Made by a program: the position numbers and the translations under genes. Of a stretch of DNA of 64,000 bases, positions 1 to 8,574 are shown piece after piece. Source of the stretch: DASUPK01 sp963736305 (GTDB taxonomy: Bacteria > Actinomycetota > Thermoleophilia > Solirubrobacterales > 70-9); assembly GCA_963736305.1 (NCBI GenBank), contig CAVTOD010000004.1, positions 124,001 to 188,000 on the forward strand. Reading direction: 5' to 3'. Positions within the stretch are counted from its first letter, which is position 1, and every line of letters begins with the position of its first letter. Below the pieces are notes generated by a model that ran no database searches, had not been told where the DNA came from, and saw nothing but the letters and a program-made list of their open reading frames with translations.

Positions 1-635
1 ATCTCCCGCATCTCGCGGCCGACGAGGTGAGAGGCGACCAGGATGCCCCCCGGCTCCCCCAGCTCGAGGGCGCGCAGGAAGGTTCCGTCGTTGCCGGCCA
101 GCACGCGCAGGCCGTCGATCGGCTCCAGCTCGTCGTCGTTCGCCTGCTTCACCGCGACGACGTTCTCGATCAGGCCGATCTCGGCGAGCTGCTCCGGCGA
201 AAGGTTGACCACCACTCGCGAGGGGATGTTGTAGAGGACCACCGTGATCCCGGCGGCCTTTGCGACTGCCTCGTAGTGAGCCTTGATGCCACTGAAGTTG
301 GGCTTGTTGTAGTAGGGCGTCACCGCCAGCACGGCATCGGCGCCGGCGTCGGCCGCCGCGGCCGAGAGCTCTTCGGAGTGTCGGGTGTCATTCGACCCAG
401 TGCCGCAGATCAAGAGGACGTCGGCGCCGAGCTCGTCGCGGACCGCCCGGAGCAGCGCCAGCTTCTCGGTGTCGTCGAGCGTGGGCGATTCCCCGGTCGT
501 CCCGGCCAGCACCAGTCCATGCGAGCCGTGATCGACCAGGTGACGCGCGAGGCGGCGGGCGGCAGCCTCGTCCACCGAGCGATCCTCGGCGAACGGCGTC
601 ACCATCGCCGTCAGTACTCCTCCGATCTCAGCCAT
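1..635 (-). CDS. dapA: 4-hydroxy-tetrahydrodipicolinate synthase, C-terminus cut by window edge
   Basis: DapA condenses pyruvate with aspartate semialdehyde, the first committed step of lysine/diaminopimelate synthesis, in the cytosol. About 211 codons are present. Visible motifs are GTTGES at residues 45-50 (pyruvate carboxylate binding), the VTPYYNKP loop with the catalytic tyrosine near residue 108, YNIPSR ending at R140, and AVKQAN with the Schiff-base lysine K163. The ATG at 635 overlaps the stop of the upstream amidase gene by one base (TGATG), which suggests translational coupling. With dapB two genes upstream this is a lysine-synthesis cluster. The last roughly 80 residues expected for the family lie outside the window. 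Confidence 0.95.
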   Translation of the reverse strand, partial: MAEIGGVLTAMVTPFAEDRSVDEAAARRLARHLVDHGSHGLVLAGTTGESPTLDDTEKLALLRAVRDELGADVLLICGTGSNDTRHSEELSAAAADAGADAVLAVTPYYNKPNFSGIKAHYEAVAKAAGITVVLYNIPSRVVVNLSPEQLAEIGLIENVVAVKQANDDELEPIDGLRVLAGNDGTFLRALELGEPGGILVASHLVGREMRE

Positions 636-2095
636 CAAGCTGAGGGTATCGAGAAGGTCTCCGGAAACCGATCCGCCCAAGGGTGGGCCGCCTCGAGCTG
701 CGAGGCGACGCGGAGCAGCACGTCCTCGCGACCGAGGGGGGCAGTCATCTGAACTCCGATAGGCAGGCCGTCGTCACTCCAGGCGAGTGGCAGCGAGATC
801 GCCGGGTCGCCGGTGGCGTTGGTCAGGGCGGTGAAGGCAGCAGTCACCTCTCCCCGATGGATCCTCCGCAGCGGGTCCTCGGGATCGTGCGCGAAGCTCC
901 CCAGGGGCGGTGGCGGCTCTCCCATTGTGGGAGTGAGCAGAAGGTCGTGACCGGAGTCGAACCACATTCCGAGCATGCGCCCGACAGCCTGATGCTGGCT
1001 TACCGCGGCCAGGTACTGGCCCGAATGGCGCCGCCTGCCCTCCTCAGCCATGGCCCAGGTGAGCGGCTCGACGTCCTCGGGTCCGATCTCGCGCCCCAGT
1101 AGGACACCGAATTGGTCGAGGATCTCGGTCTGGCCGGCGTACCAGCGGGTCAGGAAGGTCTTGATCAGGTCGAAGGTCTCAGCGGGAATCGCGGGCGCGT
1201 CGTCGTCCACATGATGGCCCAGGCCCTCCAGCATCGTGGCGGCCTCACGGGTCGCCGAGACGACGGCGGGGTCGATCTCGATGTGAGGGGCGCCGATTGG
1301 ATCGGTGAGGACGGCGATCCTCAGGGACCCGGGGTCGGCGCCGAGCTCGTCCATATACGGCCGGAGCGGAGCGGGCGCGACATAGGGGTCTCCCGGAGCC
1401 GGACCGTGCGTCGCGTCGAGAGCCAGGGCGACGTCTCGCACCGATCGCGAGAGCACGTGCTCGACGGTGAGGCCACTCATCGTGTCCCCGATCAGCGGGC
1501 CGAGCGAGGTTCGCCCGCGGCTGGGCTTGAGGCCGACCAGTCCGCAGCAGCTCGCGGGGATCCTGATCGATCCACCGCCGTCATTCGCGTGCGCGATCGG
1601 CACGATGCCCGCGGCGACCACCGCCGCCGAGCCGCCGCTTGAACCGCCCGGCGAGCGTCCGAGGTCCCAGGGATTGTGGGTGGGCCCATAGGTCTCCGGC
1701 TCCGTCGTGGGAACGATTCCCAGCTCAGGTGTGTTGGTCTTGCCGATCGTGACCAGGCCCGCGTCGCGAAAACGCGCGCCGAGGAAAGTATCCACCGGGA
1801 GACGGAAGTCAGCTTCCTTCAGCGCCTTCATCCCCATGTGGAGGGGTTGCCCGGCGAGGCCCGCGCCGAGATCCTTGAAGAGGAACGGCACGCCACGGAA
1901 GGGGCCGTCGGGCAGCTCGCCGCGGGACTCCTCGAGTCCCTGCTCATAAAGCGGGTGGATGATCGCGTTGAGGTCGGGATTCAGCCGCTCGGCGCGCTCG
2001 ATCGCAGCCTGCGTGAGCTCCTCGGCGCTCACCTCCCCGATTCGCACCAACTCCGCCTGAGCGGTGGCGTCCAGCCTTGCCAGATCCTCGGTCAC
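635..2095 (-). CDS. Amidase-signature family amidase
   Basis: This 486-residue protein is an amidase-signature serine hydrolase that cleaves carboxamides. The triad is visible: K74 in FLFKDLGAG, the cis-serine S152 in the PGGSSGGSAA block, and nucleophile S176 in GGGSIRIPAS. The substrate cannot be read from sequence. It is not clearly GatA: no gatB or gatC lies nearby, and it sits between dapB and dapA, overlapping dapB by 4 bases (ATGA) and dapA by 1 base. That arrangement implies co-translation with lysine/diaminopimelate enzymes, so a cell-wall or amino-acid amide substrate is possible, but this is inference. Confidence 0.88.
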   Translation of the reverse strand: MTEDLARLDATAQAELVRIGEVSAEELTQAAIERAERLNPDLNAIIHPLYEQGLEESRGELPDGPFRGVPFLFKDLGAGLAGQPLHMGMKALKEADFRLPVDTFLGARFRDAGLVTIGKTNTPELGIVPTTEPETYGPTHNPWDLGRSPGGSSGGSAAVVAAGIVPIAHANDGGGSIRIPASCCGLVGLKPSRGRTSLGPLIGDTMSGLTVEHVLSRSVRDVALALDATHGPAPGDPYVAPAPLRPYMDELGADPGSLRIAVLTDPIGAPHIEIDPAVVSATREAATMLEGLGHHVDDDAPAIPAETFDLIKTFLTRWYAGQTEILDQFGVLLGREIGPEDVEPLTWAMAEEGRRRHSGQYLAAVSQHQAVGRMLGMWFDSGHDLLLTPTMGEPPPPLGSFAHDPEDPLRRIHRGEVTAAFTALTNATGDPAISLPLAWSDDGLPIGVQMTAPLGREDVLLRVASQLEAAHPWADRFPETFSIPSA

Positions 2096-2769
2096 AGCAG
2101 CTCCTCCAGTCCGATTACGAAGCGTTCGGGTAGGTCCGCGACGTTGCGGACGGCGAGCAGCACGCCGGGCATGAAGCTCGAGCGGTCGATCGAGTCGTGG
2201 CGGATCGAGAGCGTCTGACCCTCGCCGCCGAAGATGACCTCCTGGTGCGCGACCAGCCCCGGCAGCCGCACCGAGTGGATCGGGTCGTGGACGTTCCCGC
2301 CGGCCTCGCGGATCAGCTCGGCGGTGCGCTTGGCGGTCCCCGACGGCGCGTCCTTCTTGCGGTCGTGATGGAGCTCGATGATCTCGACCTCGGGCATGTG
2401 GGGCGCGATCCGCTTGGAGACCTCCATCATCAGGACCGCCCCGATCGCGAAATTGGGGGCGACGAAGCAGTTCGCCTTGTCAACGCGCAGCACGGTCGCC
2501 TTCAGCTCGTCGAGATCGAATCCGGTGCTGCCCACCACGGCGTGCACGCCCGCCTCGAGCGCGGCGAGCACGTTCGCCGGTGCCGCGTCGGGGGTCGTGA
2601 AGTCCACCATCACGTCGGCGCCCTCGAGCACCTCGCTCACCGAGGAGCCGAGCGCCGGATCGGCGCGGCCGACCAGCTCCATCTCCGCGGCGCCCTCAAC
2701 GGCCCCGCAGGCCGCCTCCCCCATGCGCCCGGCCGCGCCGGAGACGACGACCTTGATCGGATCCGCCAT
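2092..2769 (-). CDS. dapB: 4-hydroxy-tetrahydrodipicolinate reductase
   Basis: DapB reduces the DapA product with NAD(P)H in the lysine/diaminopimelate pathway. The 225-residue protein starts with a Rossmann fold (VVVSGAAGRMG, residues 7-17), has the cofactor-binding VDFTTPDA and GSTGF segments, the catalytic ELHHDRKKDAPSGTA block (His pair, Lys, and the substrate-binding SGTA), and ends in FVIGLEELL. It is slightly shorter than the E. coli enzyme but complete at both ends. The stop overlaps the amidase start by 4 bases. The order dapB-amidase-dapA on one strand suggests one transcript. Confidence 0.96.
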   Translation of the reverse strand: MADPIKVVVSGAAGRMGEAACGAVEGAAEMELVGRADPALGSSVSEVLEGADVMVDFTTPDAAPANVLAALEAGVHAVVGSTGFDLDELKATVLRVDKANCFVAPNFAIGAVLMMEVSKRIAPHMPEVEIIELHHDRKKDAPSGTAKRTAELIREAGGNVHDPIHSVRLPGLVAHQEVIFGGEGQTLSIRHDSIDRSSFMPGVLLAVRNVADLPERFVIGLEELL

Positions 2770-2778
2770 CAGGCGATC

Positions 2779-3219
2779 TTATGTGTCGACCGCGCGAAAC
2801 CACTCGGCGAGGGCTTCGAGTCCCTGGCGCTGGGACTCGCCGCCGCCGAGCTTGCCGAGCAGCTTGCCCTCGCCGCGCATCAGCATCAGCTTGAGCTCTT
2901 CGCCGCCGGTGGTCTTGATCTCCAGCCGGATCGCGGCGTGATCGAGGATGCCGGTGGTCACGGACCACCAGCCTCCCCCCGCTCCACCCGCCTTCGCCGA
3001 GGCGACCTGGTCGGCAGTGATCGACTCGGCGGCCCCGTCAGCATCACCCCGGCGATCAAGCGGTTGAATCAATAGGCGCCGGTCGGTCACTCCCATCGCG
3101 ACGGCGCCGCCTTTGAACATGCTCTTCTGCTGAGAGGCGACGCAAACGCCGCGCAGCTCCTCCCCTGGCTCGAGTGCCGATTCGAGACCAGCCCGGTACT
3201 TCGAGTCGAGATCGGCCAC
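2779..3219 (-). CDS. Hypothetical protein, PH-like fold suspected
   Basis: This is a 146-residue cytosolic protein without signal peptide or membrane segments. The pattern of an acidic N-terminus, then a VTDRRLLI strand, two tryptophans in a GGGWWSVTTG stretch and a strand-turn-strand ending in KLMLMRGEGK, resembles bacterial PH-like domain proteins, but no diagnostic catalytic residue is visible. It lies 9 bases before dapB and 10 bases after the M16 peptidase gene, so it is probably in the same transcript. Function is unknown; the fold assignment is tentative. Confidence 0.7.
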   Translation of the reverse strand: MADLDSKYRAGLESALEPGEELRGVCVASQQKSMFKGGAVAMGVTDRRLLIQPLDRRGDADGAAESITADQVASAKAGGAGGGWWSVTTGILDHAAIRLEIKTTGGEELKLMLMRGEGKLLGKLGGGESQRQGLEALAEWFRAVDT

Positions 3220-3229
3220 GCCGCGATGC

Positions 3230-4513
3230 TTAAGCAGCTGCGAGAGCTTCGCTCACCGGCGCGAGGGCCGAGCGGAAGCGGTCCTCGCTGGGCGCAATCG
3301 CGGCGGCTGACAGCGAGTCGGGCGCGTAGAGCTCGCGGGCCAGCTCGGCGACGTCCTGGGAGGTGACCCCGTCAACCCTCTCGATCAGCTCGTCGAGAGT
3401 GAGGAGCGGCGTGTCGAACAGGAGGGATTTCCCAATCCTGCCCATGCGGGCCGCCGTGGACTCCGAGGAGAGGACCATCCGGCCCTTGACGTGCTCCTTG
3501 GCGCGAGTGAGCTCGTCGTCGGTGATCCCTTCGGTGTGGATGGAGGCGAGCTCTCGACCGATGATCTCGCACGCCTCCTGGACGTTGTCCTGTCGCGTGC
3601 CGACGTAGATCCCGATCAGGCCGCTGTCGACGTACTGCTGCGTATATGAGCCGACGGAGTACGCGAGCCCCTTCTTCTCGCGGACCTCCCGAAAGAGCCT
3701 CGAGGACGTCGAGCCGCCGAAGACGGCGTCGAGGATGCTGAGGGCATAGCGGCGGTCGTCGCTGCGGTCGATCCCGGGGCCGCCGAAGCAGATGTGGAAC
3801 TGCTCGGTGTCCTTCTGCTGGAAGCCGACCGTGGCGCCGTCGACCTGCGGAGGCTCGACCGCCGCGCGGTCCCGGTCGGCGGCCGGCGGCTCCACGTGAC
3901 GCTTGCTGAGCTCGACGATCCTCTCGTGGTCGACGTTCCCCGCCGCGGCGACGACGATGTTCTGACCCGTGTAGCGGGCCCGGTGATAGGCATCGATGTC
4001 GGGAATCGGGATCGAGCTGATCACCTCGGCCTCGCCCAGCACGCGCCTGCCGAGCGGATGGCCGCCGAAGACGGCGTGGTCGAGGACGTCATGAACCTTG
4101 TCCTGCGGCTCGTCCTCGTACATCGCGATCTCCTCGAGCACCACCTCGCGCTCGGAGTCGATCTCCGGGTAGGTCGGGCCGAGCAGCATCTCCGAGAGGA
4201 GGTCGAAGGCCTCGTCGGTGTGGGTGTCGAGGAACCGCGCGTACAGGTTCGTCGACTCCTTGCCGGTCGCCGCGTTCACCGAGGCGCCGAGGCCGTCGAA
4301 GATCTCGGAGATCTCGATCGCCGAATAGTGCTTGGTGCCCTTGAAGAGCAGGTGCTCCAGGAAATGCGAGACGCCGGCCTGCGCCGGCGTCTCGTCCCGG
4401 GAGCCTGTGCGAACCCAGAGCCCCAGGGCGACGGATCTCACCGAGGGCACTGCCTCGGTGACGACCCGTATCCCGGAGTCGAGCTCGGTTATCTGTGCTT
4501 CGGGCGCGCTCAC
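3230..4513 (-). CDS. M16 family zinc metallopeptidase (mitochondrial processing peptidase-like)
   Basis: This 427-residue member of the pitrilysin/insulinase family has the inverted zinc motif HxxEH at H50-x-x-E53-H54 (SHFLEHLLFKGT) and a downstream VVLEEIAMYED segment near residues 124-133 that supplies the third ligand. Length matches single-unit bacterial enzymes of the processing-peptidase type. It follows pnp by only 9 bases, the order widely kept in actinobacteria (pnp, M16 peptidase, dapB). No signal peptide is seen, so it is probably cytosolic. The C-terminal half carries the RxxKGLAYSV-type segment of the family. Confidence 0.93.
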   Translation of the reverse strand: MSAPEAQITELDSGIRVVTEAVPSVRSVALGLWVRTGSRDETPAQAGVSHFLEHLLFKGTKHYSAIEISEIFDGLGASVNAATGKESTNLYARFLDTHTDEAFDLLSEMLLGPTYPEIDSEREVVLEEIAMYEDEPQDKVHDVLDHAVFGGHPLGRRVLGEAEVISSIPIPDIDAYHRARYTGQNIVVAAAGNVDHERIVELSKRHVEPPAADRDRAAVEPPQVDGATVGFQQKDTEQFHICFGGPGIDRSDDRRYALSILDAVFGGSTSSRLFREVREKKGLAYSVGSYTQQYVDSGLIGIYVGTRQDNVQEACEIIGRELASIHTEGITDDELTRAKEHVKGRMVLSSESTAARMGRIGKSLLFDTPLLTLDELIERVDGVTSQDVAELARELYAPDSLSAAAIAPSEDRFRSALAPVSEALAAA

Positions 4514-4522
4514 GCGGTCCGG

Positions 4523-6799
4523 CTAGCGGGGCCCTCTGCCGCCACCGTCGCGCTCGCGGCGACGGCCTCCGCCGCCACCCTCGCGATCGCGCCGGGGGCC
4601 GCCGCGACCGCCGCCGCCGCCGTCACGGCGACGCGGGGGTCCGGGGTCGCCCGTGCCGACACCGGCGAGCTCCTCGGCCGACTTGCCGGAGACGTCGGGG
4701 TCCTCGGTGAGCCGCAGGCCGATCCGGCCCCGCTCCTTGTCGACCTCGACGACGGTGACGTCGATCTCGTCGCCCTGGTTGAGGACCTCCTCGACCGTGC
4801 CGACCCGCTCGCCCGGCTTCACGTTGGAGATGTGAAGCAGTCCGTCGGTGCCCTTGCTGAGCTCGATGAAGGCGCCGAAGTTGGTGGTCTTCACCACCTT
4901 GCCGGAGGTGTAGCGATCTCCGATCTCGGCGTCCTTGGTCATCGCTGTGATCCGCTCCGCCAGCGCGTCGACCTTCTCCCCGGTGGGTGCGTAGAGACGC
5001 ACCGTGCCGTCGTCGTCGACGTCGATCTCGGCCTCGAACTCGTCCGAGAGGCCGCGAATCGTCTCGCCGCCCTTGCCGATGAGCGCGCCGATCTTCTCCG
5101 GGTCGATCTTGATCGAGGTGATCTTCGGCGCGAACTGAGAGAGCTGCTCGCGCGGCGCATCGATCGCCTCGGCCATCTTCTCGAGGATGAACAGCCGGCC
5201 CTTGTTGGCCTGATCGAGAGCGTCCCTGAGGATCTCCAGGGTGACGCCGGTGATCTTGATGTCCATCTGCAGGGCGGTGATCCCGTCCTTGGTCCCGGCG
5301 ACCTTGAAGTCCATGTCGCCCAGGTGGTCCTCGACGCCGGCGATGTCGGTGAGGACGATGTAGTCGTCCCCCTCCTTGATCAGTCCCATCGCGACGCCCG
5401 CGACCGGCGCGGTGACCGGAACGCCCGCGGCCTGCAGGGCCATCGAGGAGGCGCAGACGGAGCCCATCGACGACGAACCGTTCGACTCCAGGGTGTCGGA
5501 GACGACACGGATCACGTACGGGAACTCCTCCTCATCGGGGATCGTGGCCAGCAGCGCACGCTCGGCGAGCGCGCCGTGACCGATGTCGCGGCGCTTCGGG
5601 CCGCGCATGAAACCGGCCTCTCCCACCGAGAACGGCGGGAAGTTGTAGTGGTGCCAGAACCGCTTGGTCTCCTGGAGGCCGAGGTTGTCGACCTTCATGT
5701 CCATGCGGGTGGTGCCGAGCGCGACGTTGGAGAGGATCTGCGTCTCTCCGCGCGTGAACAGCGCCGAGCCGTGTGAGCGCGGCGCGATGTCGATCTCGGT
5801 CTCGATCGGGCGAATCTCATCCTGGGCGCGGCCGTCGGGGCGCTTCTTGTCGACGGCGATGTGCCTGCGGATGGTGTCCTTCTCGAGCTTGGCGAATGCG
5901 GCCTTCACCTCGGCCAGCCGCTCGCGGTCGGGCTGCTCGTCCTCGGTGGGAGGCGCGTACTGCTCGAGCACCTCGGCTTCGACGGCGTTGATCGCATCCT
6001 GGCGCTCCAGCTTCGCCTGGACCTGGGTCGCCTCCTCGAGCTTCGCGCCATGCGAGCTCTTGATGGACTCGAGCGTCGACTCGTCGACGGTCGGAGCCTC
6101 GATCTCGAGCTTCTCCTTACCGGACGTCTTGCGCAGCTCCTCCATGGTCGCAACGAGCTTCTTGATCTCGGAGTGCGCGATGTCGAGGGCGTCCAGGATC
6201 TCGGCCTCGGTGACGCCGTTGGCGCCGGCCTCGACCATCAGGATCGCCTCGTCGGTGCCCGACACGATCAGATCCATCTCGAGCTCCTCGAGCCTCTCCT
6301 CCTCCGGATCGACGACGAAGTCGCCGTCGAGCTTTCCGACCCGGACCGCGCCGACGTGCTTGGCGACGGGAATCTCGGAGATGGCGAGAGCGGCGGAGGC
6401 ACCGTTCATCGCCAGGATGTCGTAGGGGTGGACATGGTCCACGGACAGCGGCTGTGAGACCAGCTGGGTCTCGCGATGCCACCCCTTCGGGAAGAGCGGG
6501 CGCAGCGGACGATCGATCATCCGCGCGGTCAGTGTGGCCTTCTCGCCCGCGCGCGCCTCGCGCCGGAAGAAGGAGCCGGGGATCTTGCCCGCGGCGTAGT
6601 GCTTTTCCTCAACGTCAACGGTGAGGGGGAGGAAGTCCACGTCGCGGTCGTTTCCCGCGGTCGCGGTGCAGAGGACCATCGTGTCGCCGGAGCGCACCAC
6701 AACGGCGCCACTCGCCTGACGGGCGAGCTTTCCGGTCTCGAAGGAAATCTCCTCGCCGCCTACTTCCACCGAGACTCGGCTTACGTCGAACATGCTCAT
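4523..6799 (-). CDS. pnp: Polyribonucleotide nucleotidyltransferase (PNPase)
   Basis: PNPase degrades RNA 3' to 5' by phosphorolysis and acts in mRNA turnover. The 758-residue protein shows two RNase PH-like domains (about 1-140 and 310-540) separated by a helical linker, then a KH domain containing IGALIGKGGETIRGL and an S1 domain (GKVVKTTNFGAFIEL). The C-terminus is an extra tail of about 40 residues made almost entirely of Gly, Arg and Asp with RGG-like repeats. The ATG at 6799 is used because the RNase PH domain begins directly after it; a second ATG lies two codons on. A hairpin leader precedes the gene. Confidence 0.97.
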   Translation of the reverse strand: MSMFDVSRVSVEVGGEEISFETGKLARQASGAVVVRSGDTMVLCTATAGNDRDVDFLPLTVDVEEKHYAAGKIPGSFFRREARAGEKATLTARMIDRPLRPLFPKGWHRETQLVSQPLSVDHVHPYDILAMNGASAALAISEIPVAKHVGAVRVGKLDGDFVVDPEEERLEELEMDLIVSGTDEAILMVEAGANGVTEAEILDALDIAHSEIKKLVATMEELRKTSGKEKLEIEAPTVDESTLESIKSSHGAKLEEATQVQAKLERQDAINAVEAEVLEQYAPPTEDEQPDRERLAEVKAAFAKLEKDTIRRHIAVDKKRPDGRAQDEIRPIETEIDIAPRSHGSALFTRGETQILSNVALGTTRMDMKVDNLGLQETKRFWHHYNFPPFSVGEAGFMRGPKRRDIGHGALAERALLATIPDEEEFPYVIRVVSDTLESNGSSSMGSVCASSMALQAAGVPVTAPVAGVAMGLIKEGDDYIVLTDIAGVEDHLGDMDFKVAGTKDGITALQMDIKITGVTLEILRDALDQANKGRLFILEKMAEAIDAPREQLSQFAPKITSIKIDPEKIGALIGKGGETIRGLSDEFEAEIDVDDDGTVRLYAPTGEKVDALAERITAMTKDAEIGDRYTSGKVVKTTNFGAFIELSKGTDGLLHISNVKPGERVGTVEEVLNQGDEIDVTVVEVDKERGRIGLRLTEDPDVSGKSAEELAGVGTGDPGPPRRRDGGGGGRGGPRRDREGGGGGRRRERDGGGRGPR

Positions 6800-6816
6800 A
6801 TGTCTTGTATCCCTTC

Positions 6817-6858
6817 GGCCGTCCGGTTGACGGCCTTTCGCTTAAGAACTCTCGTTCT
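6817..6858 (-). promoter_or_regulatory. pnp leader with two small hairpins
   Basis: Between the DsbA-like gene and pnp, two inverted repeats lie in the minus-strand leader: AGAAC/GTTCT (6845-6858, 4-base loop) and GGCCGTC/GACGGCC (6817-6835, 5-base loop). Neither is followed by a T run. In several bacteria pnp leaders carry hairpins used for processing or self-control; whether these do so here is inference. Confidence 0.4.
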
Positions 6859-6872
6859 CTGTCGCGGCGATG

Positions 6873-7370
6873 TTAGCGGGCGCTCGCAGCTCGGAGCGCC
6901 TCTATGAGATCGCCCTCCAGCCGGCGTCCATCGACGAAGCCGCTGGGGGTGCCACCCACTCCGGCACGAATCCCGCTGACGAAGTCGCGCTCGACCCGCT
7001 CTCGGATCGCGTCGGAGCGGCTGTCGGCGCGAAAGCGCTCCAACTCAAGACCAAAGCGCTCGGCCCGCTCCCACAGATGCGGGTCGTCGACGCGCCCGCG
7101 GTCGGCATAGAGCGAGTCGCACATCTCCCAGAACGCGCCCTGCGCTCCAGCGGCCTCGGCCGCCGCGTGCAGCGCAGGCGCCCGGGGGTGCTTGGAAGCC
7201 ATCGGGAAGTGCCGGAAGCAGAGCCGGAGCGGCAGCTGCCGCAGCCTCGCCCACTCCGCCGCGCAGTACGGGCAACCGAAGTCGGCGTACACGATCGCTT
7301 CGACTCCCTCGCCCGTCACGTGGTCGTCGGCCCCGATCGGCGGAACGGAGGCGCTGGTCAGCTCACTCAT
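6873..7370 (-). CDS. DsbA family thiol-disulfide oxidoreductase-like protein
   Basis: The 165-residue protein has a thioredoxin fold with the redox motif C33-P-Y-C36 (FGCPYCAAEW) and, near the C-terminus, a GGTPSGFVDG segment carrying the cis-proline. A helical insertion of about 90 residues between them is typical of DsbA/FrnE-like proteins. No signal peptide is present, so it is probably cytosolic, unlike classical DsbA. It sits between a PRC-barrel gene and pnp, in a stretch that also holds a peroxiredoxin. It could reduce or isomerise protein disulfides; the partner is unknown. Confidence 0.85.
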   Translation of the reverse strand: MSELTSASVPPIGADDHVTGEGVEAIVYADFGCPYCAAEWARLRQLPLRLCFRHFPMASKHPRAPALHAAAEAAGAQGAFWEMCDSLYADRGRVDDPHLWERAERFGLELERFRADSRSDAIRERVERDFVSGIRAGVGGTPSGFVDGRRLEGDLIEALRAASAR

Positions 7371-7422
7371 CGACTCGACGGTACCGGTGGGCTCAACGCG
7401 CGCAGCCCTGACTTCAGGGGAC

Positions 7423-7785
7423 CTAGGTGTTGCCCGAGATCAGGTCCCAGGCCCTGTGCAGCTTCTCTTGAAGCTTGCCCTCGGTGTCCTCGACGCCGTG
7501 GTTCTCCATCACGGCCGGGTTGGCGGTCGGCTCCGGCAGCCTCTCGACCTCAGCCGCGGGAACGATGATGATCACCGCGCCCTCCCGACATTCGGAGACC
7601 TGCGGCGCATCGACGAACCGATGCCCGCCGGGGCCCAGTTTCACGTCGACGACGATTCCGTCGAAGACGTCCTCCTCCTCGTCGGACAACACGTGCTCCA
7701 CAGCGCCGACATTCTTGCCGTCAGAGCTGATCACGTCCGCCCCTGGTCGCAGCGCCGTATAGGCGATCGGCTCTCCGCGCTCCAC
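7423..7785 (-). CDS. PRC-barrel-like domain protein
   Basis: A 120-residue protein whose first 80 residues match the look of a PRC-barrel: a strand with GADVISSDGKNVGAVEHVL, then an acidic turn, FDGIVVDVKLGPGGHRFVDA, and a hydrophobic VIIIVPAAEV strand. The tail (about 85-120) is charged and probably helical. No catalytic residues or membrane segments are visible. PRC-barrels occur in RimM and in RNA- or membrane-associated proteins; here it sits next to a peroxiredoxin gene (39 bases downstream of it) and may be stress-related. The exact role is unknown. Confidence 0.75.
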   Translation of the reverse strand: MERGEPIAYTALRPGADVISSDGKNVGAVEHVLSDEEEDVFDGIVVDVKLGPGGHRFVDAPQVSECREGAVIIIVPAAEVERLPEPTANPAVMENHGVEDTEGKLQEKLHRAWDLISGNT

Positions 7786-7824
7786 GGCCTGAACAATAGT
7801 CGTGCCTGGTCGCTCCGGCGGGGA

Positions 7825-8274
7825 CTACGCCGCGAGGGCGTCGAAGATCAGGTTGGCACCGGGGATCTCGCCCGGGTTCGGCGCGGCATAGGACCACTTC
7901 ACCTCGCCGTCCTCGATCAGCACCAGCGCCCGGTTGCTGATCCCGGCGCCCTCGATCCAGGCTCCGTAGTCCTGCGAGACCTTGCCCTTCGGGTTGAAGT
8001 CGGCGAGCAGCGGCATCGTCAGATTGAGCTTCTCCCGAAAGGCCGCGTGACAGTACGCGGAGTCCACGCTGATGCCGACCAGCTTCGCGCCCTTCGACTC
8101 GAGCTCCTCGAGGACCTCCTGGTAGAGGTTCAGCTGATCGGTGCAGACCGGGCTGAAGTCGAGCGGGTAGAAGACCAGCACCAGCTTCTTGCCGGCGAAG
8201 TCCGAGAGGGACACCTCGTTGCCGTCCTGGTCCGGCAGTTTGAAGTCGGGCGCCTTGGTGCCGGCTTCGATCAC
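7825..8274 (-). CDS. Peroxiredoxin, AhpC/TSA family (AhpE/BCP-like)
   Basis: This 149-residue thiol peroxidase reduces hydroperoxides. The peroxidatic cysteine is C44 in YPLDFSPVCTDQ, the conserved PxxxT/S-xxC block, and a second cysteine at C75 (DSAYCHAAF) could serve as resolving residue or be incidental. The length and the one-domain layout fit the AhpE or BCP group. There is no signal peptide. It begins 11 bases after the rpsO stop, suggesting read-through from the ribosomal-protein operon. The electron donor cannot be deduced. Confidence 0.93.
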   Translation of the reverse strand: MIEAGTKAPDFKLPDQDGNEVSLSDFAGKKLVLVFYPLDFSPVCTDQLNLYQEVLEELESKGAKLVGISVDSAYCHAAFREKLNLTMPLLADFNPKGKVSQDYGAWIEGAGISNRALVLIEDGEVKWSYAAPNPGEIPGANLIFDALAA

Positions 8275-8285
8275 GCGGGTGGGGA

Positions 8286-8555
8286 CTAGCGGCGCAGGCC
8301 GAGATCCGCGACGAGGGCCCGGTAGCGCTCGAGGTCGTGGCGCTCCAGGTAGCGAAGGATGCGCCGGCGCTTGCCGACCATCTTCAGAAGTCCGCGGCGG
8401 GAGTGGTGGTCCTTGCTGTGGGTGCGCAGGTGCTCGGTGAGCTCGTTGATCCGCGCGGTGAGCAGCGCGACCTGGACCTCGGCGGAACCGGTGTCCTCGC
8501 CCGACCGGCCGTACTTGCCGATCAGCTCCTGTTTTCTGTCCTTCGTCAGCGGCAT
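8286..8555 (-). CDS. rpsO: 30S ribosomal protein S15
   Basis: S15 is an early-binding 16S rRNA protein of the small subunit platform. The 89-residue length equals the family norm and the signatures TGSAEVQVALLTARI, HSKDHHSRRGLL and the RRRILRYLE C-terminal block are all present. In many bacteria rpsO directly precedes pnp; here three other genes (peroxiredoxin, PRC-barrel, DsbA-like) lie between. ribF is directly upstream. Confidence 0.98.
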   Translation of the reverse strand: MPLTKDRKQELIGKYGRSGEDTGSAEVQVALLTARINELTEHLRTHSKDHHSRRGLLKMVGKRRRILRYLERHDLERYRALVADLGLRR

Positions 8556-8574
8556 CGACGCAACAGGGTAGCGA

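Noticed and set aside
3794..5776. Plus-strand open frame of 660 codons opposite the M16 peptidase and pnp
   Set aside because: Shadow of two well-identified genes; no recognisable domain.
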